From: Chrysoperla carnea
Taxonomy: Eukaryota; Arthropoda; Insecta; Neuroptera; Chrysopidae
DNA length: 64,000 bases
Assembly (NCBI RefSeq): GCF_905475395.1
Contig: NC_058337.1
Coordinates: forward strand, 97,396,368 to 97,460,367
Direction of reading: 5' to 3'
Part shown: piece by piece, positions 37,286 to 50,000 of the stretch
Layout of the letters: each line of letters begins with the position of its first letter
Position numbering within the stretch: the first letter of the stretch is position 1
Position numbers and translations under genes: made by a program
The notes under the pieces: model-generated
The model's input: the letters and a program-made list of their open reading frames with translations, nothing else
What the model was told of the DNA's origin: nothing
Database searches by the model: none

Positions 37286-38226
37286 CTGGAAAAAATTACA
37301 ATAGTGGATCTGAGGTTATAGATCGTTAGGGGGGCATGTAAATAACTTAAAAAAAAATTAAGAGAATTTTTCGTTCCGCTGTTTTTGAGAAAATCCAAAA
37401 ATGGGGAAAAAAAATTTGGAATGCGTTTTTCTCGGAATCTATTGATTTAAGGGAAAAGTTTTTCAAATAAAAAATGTAGAAGACACTGTCAGCTACATTT
37501 TATGTCATTGGAGCAACGTCATACGAGTTAAATTACAAAAAGTAGGTGGCGTTAAAGTATCAAACAAAGGGTTTTCCACGGTTTTCATTAAGAAAAAATG
37601 ATTTTTTTGTAAAAGTGTAAATGAAAAAGTTGACTCAAAAATAGCTTCAACTTTTATTTAAACAATTTTTTTTTAAAACTTACCGTTTTTGAAATACAGC
37701 TTGCTAAAAAATCTGAAAGTTAAGTTTTTTAAAATTTTGAAAAGGAGTACTTGATTTCCTTTTTATTTTCTTGGTTTATTTTAAACATACATTGTTTTAC
37801 TATAGCTCGGAAACGGTAAGTTTTTCATAAAAATTGTTTAAATAAAAGTTGAAGCTAATTTTGAGTCAAACAACTTTTTCATTTACACTTTTACAAAAAC
37901 ATCATTTTTTCTTAATGAAAATCGTGAAAAACCCTTTTTTTGATACTTTAACGCCACCTACTTTTTGTAATTTAACTCGTATGACGTTGCTCCAATGACA
38001 GAAAATGTAGCTGACAATGTCTTCTACATTTTTTATTTGAAAAACTTTTCCCTTAAACCAATAGATTCTGAGAAAAACGCATTCCAAATTTTTTTTCCCC
38101 ATTTTTTTGGATTTTCTCAAAAACAGCGGAACGAAAAATTCTCTTAATTTTTTTTAAAGTTATTTACATGCCCCCCTAACGATCTATAACCTCAGAGTCA
38201 CTATTGTAATTTTTTCCAGGTCCGGC
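37286..38226. mobile_element. Long near-perfect hairpin element (about 0.94 kb)
   Basis: The left arm (about 37286-37700) and right arm (about 37800-38219) are reverse complements with few mismatches. Examples: TCGTTAGGGGGGCATGTAAA with TTTACATGCCCCCCTAACGA, GGAGCAACGTCATACGAGTT with AACTCGTATGACGTTGCTCC, and TAGGTGGCGTTAAAGTATCA with TGATACTTTAACGCCACCTA. The loop is about 100 bp. The ends are CTGGAAAAAATTACA and its mirror. There is no transposase. Arm identity is clearly higher than in the other foldback elements here, so it is probably the youngest insertion. The 72-codon frame inside is a by-product. Confidence 0.85.
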
Positions 38227-39046
38227 CTTTTTTTCGTCTATATTGACTGAATCATAACATATTCTTTCAGTTTAATATAAAAATGTACATATCGCTTATA
38301 ACAACTTTTGGCTATAATGACCAATATTCTTGACCCCTTCAATGCCGTTATAACCGATTTTCGATCAATTCTAATTTGTAAACTATTATCAAAGTTTTGA
38401 TCATTCAATACATGTATTTCACCTCCTTCAAGTTTTATTTTCGAGACAAAAAGTAGACTGTCCTTTCCCATGCTCCCATCTGTTTCTATACAGGAATTAT
38501 TAGTAATATCAAAATTGTAGTGATAGCAGAGAAGCAGGCAGACAGAGTTACTTTTACAATTATAATATTAGTTAGGATTTCTTGGAGCAAATATTAAAAA
38601 CAGGGAAATTTTTGTTCTTTTTCAGTTTTTACTTGTAACTCCAATACTCTACATTTTATCAAAGTTTTATGCAAAGCTAAAGTAGTGCTAAATTTACTAT
38701 AAATTTCATGTATAGTCTTTGAATTTAGAGTGAAAACGGGTATGACCTAGAGTAAACTACTTATTATTAAAATAAGAAAAACTATTTATGTTTAACATTT
38801 GTATTTACAAATCGTAATAATTTAAGATAATTAATACATTTTCAAGATATATTTTATGTATTCAAATTTTTAAGTTCTAGAAACAAATTTCTATATATAA
38901 TCTATATCAATTATGTATAATTGATTGATTATACACATACATATAGATGGCTGGTATAATTTATAATTTATTATTTACATATATATTTATAATCTAAAAT
39001 ATGATAATGTTATACAATACGGCTATAATTTAGAAACATTTAACAA
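38227..39046. other. Non-coding DNA beyond the 3' end of the minus-strand gene
   Basis: AT-rich. The minus-strand gene's probable poly(A) signal lies here (38967-38972). Nothing else is supported. Confidence 0.6.
38967..38972 (-). terminator. Poly(A) signal AATAAA (minus strand)
   Basis: TTTATT on the plus strand reads AATAAA on the minus strand, about 75 bases after the stop codon at 39047-39049. This is a plausible 3' end for the 705-residue gene. Confidence 0.5.
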
Positions 39047-42000
39047 TTAAATTCCATTATTTCTAAATAGAAAATCAATATTTCCTTCGAAATTATACAA
39101 AGGTATATTTGAATTTGGTGTAATATGAATATTTTCAGTACAAATTCGATTCGAATACGGTTCTGCTTTATTAAAATCATTATGGATTTTATATGATGAA
39201 TGTTTTGAGTAAAATGGATGAAATATTGTTTCAAATAATTGTACAAAATTATCGTTATTGTAAAATGATAATAAACTTTTAGGTTTATTCAAAATTTCTA
39301 AAAATATATTGTTTGTATCATTAATTGAAAATTTTTCATACGATTGGATGCCATTTGCATCCATAAATGAGAATTTTTCATCGGATGGGCGGCTGCTTAT
39401 TATAGTTTCAGTGTGGCTCTTATCTTTTGGTGTTGATAAGACGTTGACATTGTGTATCTTATCTTGTTGTATTTGTACAGAAAATAAATTATTTAAATTT
39501 TCACTACTAAAACTACTGTTGTTTTCACTTTCAGTCGTTTCATTTATATTCGAAGAATTTGATTCTCCATCATTATTTTCTAACAAAAATGTAGATAATT
39601 TGTTTTCTAAAACAAGTACGTCGGTTTGTCGAGTTGGAATATTATCATCACTTAAAATATTGCATAAATTAAGTGTACTTGTCTCTTTTATTGTTAAACA
39701 CTCGTCAGATGATGATGATTCTTTGAAATTATCTTTATCAGAAAATAAATCGTTTCTGGAACCCGAATTTGTCGTATGATCACTATTCGTTTCACTTGTT
39801 TCATTTGAAAAATTTTCGTCATTAGTTAATTTATTTAATAACAATTCAAATTGTTTGAGCTTATTACAAATCAATCTTTTATGCCGACTATTCCGAACTT
39901 GATGTAAAGTTGTTATAAATTTATGATGGTCTTCTAAATGTTTTATAAAGGTTTTTTCCAATTCATAGACTAATGATGGACAATTGTAGCCATCATCCTC
40001 AATGTTAGTAATACAATTTGATGGTTTTCGTAAAGTATCTCCTTCGTATTGATTATAAAACTTTTGATGTGAATTATAGTTATATTTTGGAATTTTTGAT
40101 TGATTTTTCTGTTTATTTTGTGTTGAGATGTTATTTGTGATATTATTATTATTATTCATGCTTTTTAATTTTGTTCGATTCATAAGTAACATATTCGAAT
40201 GAGTCATTTTACATGTGTATTTGCCACGTTTAGTTGATTTACGTTGACGTTCTTGTAAACACATTTCCAATTCATTTAGAATTTTATTTTCGATGATACG
40301 AGATTCATTGATTTGTTTTAAATAACGGTCTAATTCTTTACATAAATCCTGCATTATCTTTATTGAAAATTCGTTTATTTGATGATGTTCATTTCGTTCT
40401 TTTATAAGTACTATTTTATTGCTATTAGAAGGATTGACGCTATGAAAATAAATTACATAATATATTACGATAATGATAAGGACATTGAAATTTGTCTTAG
40501 TTTGTGTTGGTTTTTTTACTCGTTATTAAAATAAAATGGAATATTTGCACCTCCAAATATGTATAAAAATAAAGAGAGTTTATCAAGATTAAATATAGTG
40601 TAGTTAGAAAGCACTCAGTGTAGATAGATATAGACCTATAAATTTGTGGTTGATAACTTTAGTTTATTTGTAATGAATGTAAAATTTGCTGACATTACTT
40701 TGAAGTTCATCTATCAGAAATTGCCTTTCTTGCTCCCAAAGTTTTGAAATGCTCTAAAAAGTGACGTTTCATGGAGTTAATGTCCCAATCCTTAGCTTTT
40801 ACCGTTTATTAATTTAATAATTAATTATTATCTAAAAAATTATTAATCGATTAAAAATATTTTGACTATAGTGAAATTTCCAATATTCTGGGAGTAAAAA
40901 AGTAAACTCCTGATGAATAACGCTAGAGCTACAGTGCTTTCAATACAAGCAAAAATATTCTTTGAATCTATTAGTAGTATATTGGATCTACACTATTTTT
41001 AACCTTTATTAACTCATATTTATTTCTCAAAAATTTAAAATTGGTAAAAAATAATGGCGGACAAAGAACTAGATATATGGTAATTGGGAAATGCTTATTA
41101 CAGCGGAAAGTGCAATTGAGACGTGGTAGGTATGGTGGCTTAGTATTTTTTGTGTCAAAATCATTGAAATAGTCATCAGTCACAATGAATATGAATTTAT
41201 GTATTGAGGTGTTAATTGTAAATAGGGGGAGGGGGTAAGTCGTCTAACATTTTCTAAAGTAAACATCTAAGGGTTTTTTACCAAAATAGTGTCATCAACG
41301 CTTAGGGGTAATACTAAGTTTAAAGCAAAGACTACAGTTTAAGTAACGCTATAATTTTTATATTTTAAAAGTTATTTACTAATAATTTATATTAATTACT
41401 TTCGTCTTTATTTTTTTAAATTTTTCATTTCCATTCACTTTTAATACAAAACGAAGTGATATAAAAAAAAATTGTGATAAAATTTGTAAAAAAAAACTAA
41501 ATACGTTAAAAGTAAAATTGAGTTTTTTTGAAAAATATAATATTTACGCCACAAAGTGGAGGATAGCCTTTTGTGATAATTTAAAAAGAGCAAATTACCT
41601 CATTGCTTGGCTAGTTGGTAGACCTTTATTGGGATGTTTGGAAGGTGTTAATTGTACTTGGCATTCAAATATTTGTAATTCGTTGCTGATATCACGGATC
41701 AATGAATTCTGATTTTTGTTATACATTTCAGTAATTCCATTATCGAGTAATTCATGGTTTTTCATTTTAAAAAGTCGACTTGTGTTATTCAATATAAATA
41801 ATTTAATTTTTTCGGGCGTATTATAATCGTCGATAATTATATTTGATGCTTCCAATATTTGATTAATTGATTCAATCGATAGTGGATGCCTATTGGGTGA
41901 TAATAACCCATTTTGAAGACAAGGGAAAGATGAGTAATTGGTAATGTTACTTATATGGTCAAAGCGATTTAAACTTATTGATGTTGTTGGTGGTAAATGT

Positions 42001-42564
42001 GTCCATAAACATAGAGCTTGAAAAACTCGCAATTTCTTTAAATGTTTTTTTTGCATTACAAATTTTTTTTGCCGATTCAATTCTTTTCTATTTATACAAT
42101 TTTGTCTATTATTGTAATCTTTATACTTTTCGATATCTTTTAACGCGTTTACAATGACGTCTAATGGTATAATATCTTCAAGATTAATAATCTGTAATGA
42201 AAAAAAATTGTGTAGCTCTTAAGTTAGACGAAGTCTATCGTGTAAGTGTAAAATTTTCTACCAAACTGTACAAAAAAAATAAAAAATTCAGCCGTGTCTT
42301 GAAATAAACCTTTTCGTGCCGTTGTCAGCCCTCATACCAACATAGGTAATTTGAACAAAGTTAATCTTTTAAAGAGAAAAATGTTCTTACCTCAAAAGTG
42401 GAAAAAATAAAAAAACATAAAAATAAATTTACCTTCGCATAATGAAGATGCGAATAACATCTGTCGCCCATAAACGAAGGATCAGCTGAAGTTATTTGTA
42501 TCGGATAATTTAAGGCATTTTCGGTTAAAAATGAGAAATTTGTTTTGGGAATATATGTCGGCAT
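39047..42564 (-). CDS. Unrecognised 705-residue protein, three exons
   Basis: Read on the minus strand: exon 1 42564-42433 (starts MPTYIPKTNFSFLTEN), exon 2 42191-41599, exon 3 40439-39047, with introns GTAAAT...TTACAG and GTAATT...TCATAG. The phases agree (0 and 2) and the 2,118 nt give 705 residues plus stop. Residues about 45-110 are basic and may form helices (QKKHLKKLRVFQALCLW), the middle is Asn/Ser-rich (an NNNN.ITNN stretch near 330), and the C-terminal half mixes short helices (LVYELEKTFIKHLEDHHKF) with Ser/Asp/Asn-rich linker. No signal peptide, membrane segment or catalytic motif is visible. It is divergent from the coiled-coil gene at 44058. I do not recognise the family. A centrosome or cytoskeleton role is conceivable only from this composition and its neighbour. 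Confidence 0.85.
40440..41598 (-). other. Intron 2 of the 705-residue gene
   Basis: A 1,159 bp intron. A donor GTAATT follows ATGAG at 41599 and a TTTTCATAG acceptor precedes 40439. AT-rich, no repeat recognised. A 70-codon minus-strand open frame at 40971-41183 has no splice context. Confidence 0.8.
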
Positions 42565-44057
42565 CGTTATTATTAAGTTTATTATAATTCAAATCAATCA
42601 CTAAAATTTTTGATCCAATATTCATTTTAATTAACTAATTTTTCAAACAAATATTTCATTTCATACAAAGATTTTATTTATGTAGTATTATTGTTTTGTT
42701 GCTAAGAGTTTTTCATACGTACTTGAGAACTTTCGTAAGCTTTGATCCTATGTATAATTTAATTTTTGCGTTTCAGCTAAAATCCACGATAAGCGAATGA
42801 GTTCCATTTAACCATTTGTTTATTGAATTTTTTATTAAAATAACACTGTAAATGATTCTACACAAACTTCTATCCTCGCGTTTTGCGTTTTCTTTTTTGA
42901 TAGGCTTATAATAAGTCGCTACTTAACCGTAAATTAATCGGGAAACAACAAATTTGTATTTTTTTTCATATCGGAGAAAACCCCATACGAAAAAATTATT
43001 TGGCAAAACTCTAATGAAAAATCCAAGTTTACCAAAAATTTAGAGCTAAGCAATTGATTCTAAAAAATATTCTCCAAGCAGTAGGTGAATAGACCTTTTT
43101 CACATTTTTTTTTCTTTTTTTTTAAATGAAAGTAAATGTCTTGATAAATGGGCTAATTTTTTTCCCCCGATTTTTTTGGAGCCATATGACCGAGAAAACA
43201 GACAATGAAAATCACTAAAATTCAAATTGGCGAAAACGATCCGGCAACACACGATGTTACACGAAGGTTGGTTTGACGTCATTTAAAGTTGATAATAATG
43301 ATATATTAATACGACTGTTGACACTGTTTTATTGTCATTGCTTGTCGGATTGACATCACAGATCACGTGTGCGGTGGAGCCAAAAAAAAATCGTTTTAAA
43401 TTATTTCAAATATTATGAATATTTTACAAGTTTTTTCATAGTTTTTTTATTGTTAAAAATGCGTAATTTTCGAGTTACAGACTCTACTCGACTTATATTT
43501 TCATAAAAAATTAACAAAAGCATTTCTGTTTTCCATGAAAAAGTTCTATTATAGGGATTATAATTCACCTACCAATGGGAATTATTTTAAGTAATACTAG
43601 GTGGAACCTTAATTTGACGCTCAAAGCTATCGTCAAGCGTCATCATGGGGTTACATCTTTTCTCATACCTCTGAGGAATAAATTATGCCTATTCCATTCT
43701 TGTAAATTATTCTTAATATTCTTTGCTTTATTTTAGTTAATCTAGTACTACTTTTTTAGAAATATGTATTTATATTTGGGGCTTCCCACCTATAGAATTA
43801 TATTAATTTCTAATACATTCTGTAAACATTATTTGTAGAATTTTAAAAATGAAATTTCTAAATACATGACAATAATGACTGTCATTATGATATTTTTGAA
43901 ATCTTTTATAACATACTATATTTTATATCTGGTATAAAAAATAGTAACTAATTGAATTTGAGCAAAACATTTAAAAAAAAATTAAATAATATTATATCGC
44001 GAAATAATAAAAAACCCAAGAATGAATTGTGATCTTAATAATAAATAAATTTGAAAA
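42565..44057. promoter_or_regulatory. Divergent intergenic region (1.5 kb)
   Basis: It separates the start codons of two oppositely directed genes, so it must hold both promoters if the gene models have no further 5' exons. No clear TATA or initiator combination can be assigned. A less AT-rich patch with CG dinucleotides is at 43230-43400 (CACGATGTTACACG, GATCACGTGTGCGG with an E-box CACGTG). AT-rich otherwise. Confidence 0.4.
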
Positions 44058-47000
44058 ATGTCGTATGTACACAAACGAGATCGAGTATTTTATCCGGCTG
44101 GCGATGCTGCACAAAATAGTCCACGACCAAGGACAGCGGGTCGAATTAAAACAATGTTGTCTTGTACAGATACTAGAGCCTGGCAATTAGATAAAGAAGA
44201 ACGCCGGCAACATTTGTTAGAAATTTTAAACAATCCTGGAAAAAAAGTAAATTTTTTATTTGTTTTATCAATAACTCAAATACTTGTTTTTTTCTTATTT
44301 TCATTTGCAGAACAATACACAATTAGGACAGTTAATACCAATCCATGTGCTACTTGAAACTTTAATTACGAGTCAAACTACCGAAATTGATAAATTAAAA
44401 CAACAAAATAATTTTTTGAAAGAAAAACTTCAATTGTATGATAATTTGCAGTTAACAGAAACACAAAACGCTGAAATTGATGTGGCTGTAAGTTTAAACA
44501 TCCTAAAATTTTAAATTGTGTAGTCATTTGACAGCTTTGTATGCTTGATTTCAGTTGAACCATCTTAACAAAAAAGAGTATATTAATTCAGAAAGCAATC
44601 TATCTGATTTAGAAGAAAAATGTAATATCTCTGATCTAGAAAAGTATTGTGTTCAACTTAGCGATAAGTTCCAAAATTATATTGATTCTTCAGACGATTC
44701 ATCAACTTTGTAAGTAAAAAGTGATTAATTTACTCGCTTCTGCTTCGTATGGTGCTGAAAAGTATTTCAGCATTGACTAAAATGAGAAATAAAGGACGGC
44801 GCAAAAAACTACTTGTGATTTTATATATCCATCGAATTTTCTAAAAACCACATGCTTGGATAGATTTAACCCTTCTGAAAATATTATAATATAATTTCAG
44901 GTTTCTGAGGTACCTTGGGAGAAGAGGAAGTTCGTAATTATGATAATTTTGGCCATTGGGAAGGCCTTTACGCCAGTACTAAATAGAAATAAAAAAATTA
45001 TTGACCTTTTTGTAAATATTTTTTGTTTATGTAGTTTGCTGGGGTTTTTTCAAAAAATTTGACAAAAACTTTTAAAATTCCAAACCGCGAAAAAAATCAT
45101 TATCCGTCTTCGTATACCAATCCAATAAGTGCTAAACGAAGTTGTCGCTTTCCGCCTTCGTACAACAGAAAAATAGTATACATACCACGGAGAAGAATAA
45201 GAATGTCGCAGATCTCATGTTTCCACCCTCGACAATGAACATAAGATCTGAGACATTCTTTACTTTTGCTCCCTACATTTGTTATATATTATACTATTTT
45301 CTCACAGCTGTCAAGAGAATTTAAATTGTTACATAACTGACGAACAAAGTGTTTTAAAACCTTTACCTATCGATATTGAAGAAATAATTATTGAAAAAGA
45401 ATCGTTAATAATTGCATTAGAACATAGAATTGCAGCATTGCAATTAGAAATGGAGGACGGATTTATGCATTCGGTAAAAGAATTAGAATCATTAAATAAA
45501 GAAATATCACAAAAAGATATACTCTTAAGAGAGGTAACATCATGTCAAGATATTATAAAAAAATTACAAAATGATTTAAATAATTCACAAATTAATCAAG
45601 CACATGAAAAACAAATTATTAAAGAAGAGATGGATTCATTAAAACAATATTGTAATACTATATTAGATAAACAAAAATATTATGACGAAATATTACACGA
45701 ACGTGATCAATTAAAATTAGAAAATACAAAATTAAATCAATTATATAACGAATCGATTAATAAATTAAATTTATTTGAAAAGAAAGCATTTGATTTAGAG
45801 CAACGTTTAAAATTGTTAAAACAAGAACATTTACATTTGGATAAAGATTATCATAATATGAAAGATCAATTAAATAAATTAATTCAAGAACGTGATCATT
45901 TAAAAAATAGTAAACGTGAATTACGGAAACAAATTGATCAGGTAAGAAAATCTACTAATTCTTTCACTTATAGAAAGCTAAATTATCAAGGAATCGCACA
46001 TTAAATTAAAACCCATGAAATTGTGAACAAAAGGGCGATACTTGAAAGCAAGGAAATTGAAGGCTATAACAACGCGACAGTCTTGTTTTAGCCTTCAAAG
46101 TTTAAATTCCCCATCGGAGCGGGTGGGTTACTGCTAGTTATTTATATATGGGCTGATAGGTTTTAGAATAAACATAATATGTATAAAATTAAAATAAATA
46201 ATTAAATTAAAAACACGACTGCCCTGTCAAAACAACGAACTGAAAATTTTATTAGTTTTTAAAAGTGTTGCATAGAACGGTTCCCTGACTGCAATGACGA
46301 TTTTCTTTATTTGTTTATTCTGCGAGTAAATTAGTGACCTTTCGCTCTATATACTATGGATTAACTAATACAACTTGTTTTTTAGTTTGTTTTAAACAGA
46401 GCAGACGAGTTTTAACTATTTTTATTGTTAGTTTTTTTTATACAAGGGTCCTTAGTATGAAATTATACAGATCTCTGCGATGAATTTTAAAGATTACAAC
46501 TTGTTGAATTAGTTCTGACTTCAAAACTACTCCATCACATTTTTTACGTTCTAAAACATGGCGAGATAATTTGTTTCTACTCTTCTCTTTAAAATCCATT
46601 TTGAATATTTCAGTATCTATTATTTCCAAGAACATTATTTCGAAATATTTAATCTTGAAAAAGTCCGTTTTTATACCAATATATATTATTCGATTTTCTG
46701 GCGGACGAAAGAGATATTGAATAAATCTTCAAAAAATATTTTAAAGGCGGGGGGGGGTTCTGGAAACAAATTTAACAAAACGAGATTTTCAAATTTTGGT
46801 GTAATTTGGTGAGATTCAAATTCAGGCAACTGAAATGTAAAAAGAGACGTTAACTTTAAAAAATGAGAAACGAAGACTTGTGCTATTTTTGGGTAGATAA
46901 AATCAAATTCTACTAAGTTTTGGTAAAAGTTCAGTTTAGGAACTTTTCATAAAAATGCTCTAAGATCGTCAGTGAAAAAAATCAAATTAAAGCATTTTCT

Positions 47001-50000
47001 TACGACTTTGTTTATATATATTTTTTAATGTGAAATAGTTGACGCAGCTCTTGCGTTAGCGGATTTTTGATATAAGTATAATTAATATTTACGGCTAGTC
47101 TAAAGGTTTTCTAGTATCCCTTAACAAATGGTGAGAGTAAGCTCACTACTTTCAAATTGATATAATGGGTTTTCATAAAAAATACATGAAAATAATATTA
47201 TTATAAAATTATCCGCTCTTGTTCGGTGGTTCGGAATATGCTCAATTATGTACATAATTTGTTTGTTTAAGGCGAAAAAAGCAAATAATAAATTAGCCTC
47301 ACAAAAAAATGAAGCCTATCTACAAGATATAATCAATAATATAGAAACAGAAAAAACAAACTTGCGAGAACATTTAGAACAGTTAAAGTATGAGAATTCT
47401 GAAACAAAAAAACAATTAGAAATTTCTGAAAGTGATTTAAATGAAATACGCAAGGAAGATAAGAAAAACAAAGAAAAATTAACAACATTAAATAATGATA
47501 AAGATTTATTAAAAATTGAATTAAATAATTTGAAACAGCAAATATTAGAATTTGATTCAAAACAGAAGCAAACGACAGCTAAATTTGAAAATGAAATGGA
47601 CTATTTTAAGATCAGAAGTGAATTAACAAAGACATCAGAAGATAAATTGCAATTAGAACAGCAAATACAAAATTTATTAAAATATCAACACGAAATTGAA
47701 GACAAATATAAAGAAATAATAAAGAAAAATGAAAAATTATGTCGAAAAATTAATGAATACGATATATTAGAGGACGAATACAATCGTATTAAACATGAAT
47801 TAGATTATCAACGTGATATACACGATAAATATAAAAAAGTTTTGAGCGAATGTGATTTGTTACGTATTCAAGTTTCTGAGTATAATTCACTGAAAGATGA
47901 ACTTAATAGTTTACGTTTTCGAGCTAAGGAAGCCGATTGTTTACGTTTAGAACGTGATCAGTTACAATGTCGAATTGAAAATTTAACAGCAATTGAATGT
48001 GAATATTTACAATTAGTTGATAAAACTAATAATTTTGATACAATTAAATTGGAACGGGATATATATAAAACGAAAATGAATGAGCTTTTAGCAACAAATC
48101 ATAAAAAAGATTTAACCATTTCACAACTGCAATTAGAATGTAAACAATTAACGATACAGTTGGAGTATATGGCTAAAGAGCAGGATTCACAACAAGTAAG
48201 TATCAGCAATCAAAAATATGATTTTTCTGTTTATACGATCTGTTTGATAGTTATTAAAATACTTTAAATTGTTAAAATAACACAGGTCTGCAAAAAAAAT
48301 TTTTTGTCAGCTGCATGAGATATTTTTACTAAATTATATGTTTTAGAATGCGCTGATTTCAGAAGTGATGGCCATTTTTTTTCTATCACGTTGTATAAGG
48401 AAATAAAAAACAGAATTTTTCAATTCACTATATACAGCTTTTCGATCGACTATTGATAAAACTTTTTAAAATTCGAATATCTCTAATTTCTTTATTTACA
48501 GAAACGAACGATAGATGCATTTAATGAATTACGTGAAGAAATTATTAAAAAAAATAAAAAAATTGCATTCTACGAAGAACAATTGCTTGAATTTGATCAC
48601 ATCAAAGAAGAAATGCACGATTTACAAAATCAAATTGCATGTACAATTGAAAGTGCTGAAATAGAGCATACAATTGACACTGAACATGAAGAGAAATGCG
48701 ATAAACATTTTGAACAAGTACAAAATGAATATTTAAAACTACTTGATGAATTAAATGAAAAAAACGTACAATTAGAACATACTAAAAATGCATTAATCAA
48801 ACGTATCAAAAATTTAGAATATCAAAACAGTGGACAAATTATACAAAATTATTTAGATGACTTAAAAAATCTATCACAAAAACAATTGTTGTTACAACAA
48901 TCATATCTTGAATATGGCCAACAATTGCAATTATATGAGCCAGATTGTATCAATATTATATTAAATGATAACGATAATTCTACATCATTTTACACGAATT
49001 TAATTAAGAATTTAAACGATAAAATTAATGATTTAGAAATTTCATTACAATTTCTGTTTGGGAAAATTCATCCACAACAAGAATTATATATAACTGAAAA
49101 AGAATCGAATCAATTTGTTGATTTATTAAATAAATCTATTCATATAATTTATGTCAAACGTAAAAATTCCTCATCGAATTCATCATCAACCGGATTAACA
49201 TGTGGAGCTCAACTTCCAGCTGCATCATCTAGTTCCAATTTTGATTTTTATAATATATTGGATGTGATTAATAAACGTAATTTGTCCATACAGAAATCAA
49301 TCAAGCATGTTGAAAAAATTATTAATTCTCAATCACATCATCAAGAGAATACTGAAATTAGAAAACATTTTGAAAGAATATGTGATAAAAATAAAGAATT
49401 ACAAAAAACTGTTGAATATTTTGAGCAACAAATTGATGAACAATTAAATAAAATTTTAAATGGTGTGGAAAAACATTACAGTGAAAAAATTGATGATTTA
49501 AATGAAAAAAATCAACAATTATGTGACACAATAATTGAATTAAAATATCAGTTAAATTTAAAAAATACTCAATTGGAAAAAATGAAGCATAAAGAACTAA
49601 TCATGGAAGCAGAATTAATAAAAAATGATAGTAATAAGCAAAATATATTAAATACTGAAACTAAAAGAGTTACATTAACAGACGAGCAATCAAATAATGA
49701 ATTCAAGGAATTACTAGAACGAATTATAATTTTGGAAGACAAATTTAACATAAAAAATAACGAAAACACTGAAATTGAAAAATGTACGCTACGTTCAAAT
49801 AATCAGTTGAATTATGAAATTAAAGAATTAATAGAACGAGTGAGAATATTGGAGTATAAAAGTTCTTGTGTTAACGAACAATTAACATCGAATATTTCTG
49901 ACATTGAAAAGGCTAACTATGATGAAATTGAATTGAATAATGAAATTAAAATATTAAATGACCGTGTAACAGCATTGGAAGAATTAAACATAAAAAATAC

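Noticed and set aside
37902-38120. 72-codon open frame on the minus strand
   Set aside because: It lies entirely inside one arm of the long hairpin element and has no splice or start context.
39309-39779. 156-codon frame opposite the 705-residue gene
   Set aside because: It is the antisense shadow of exon 3. The minus-strand exon has matching phases and splice sites, the plus-strand frame has none.
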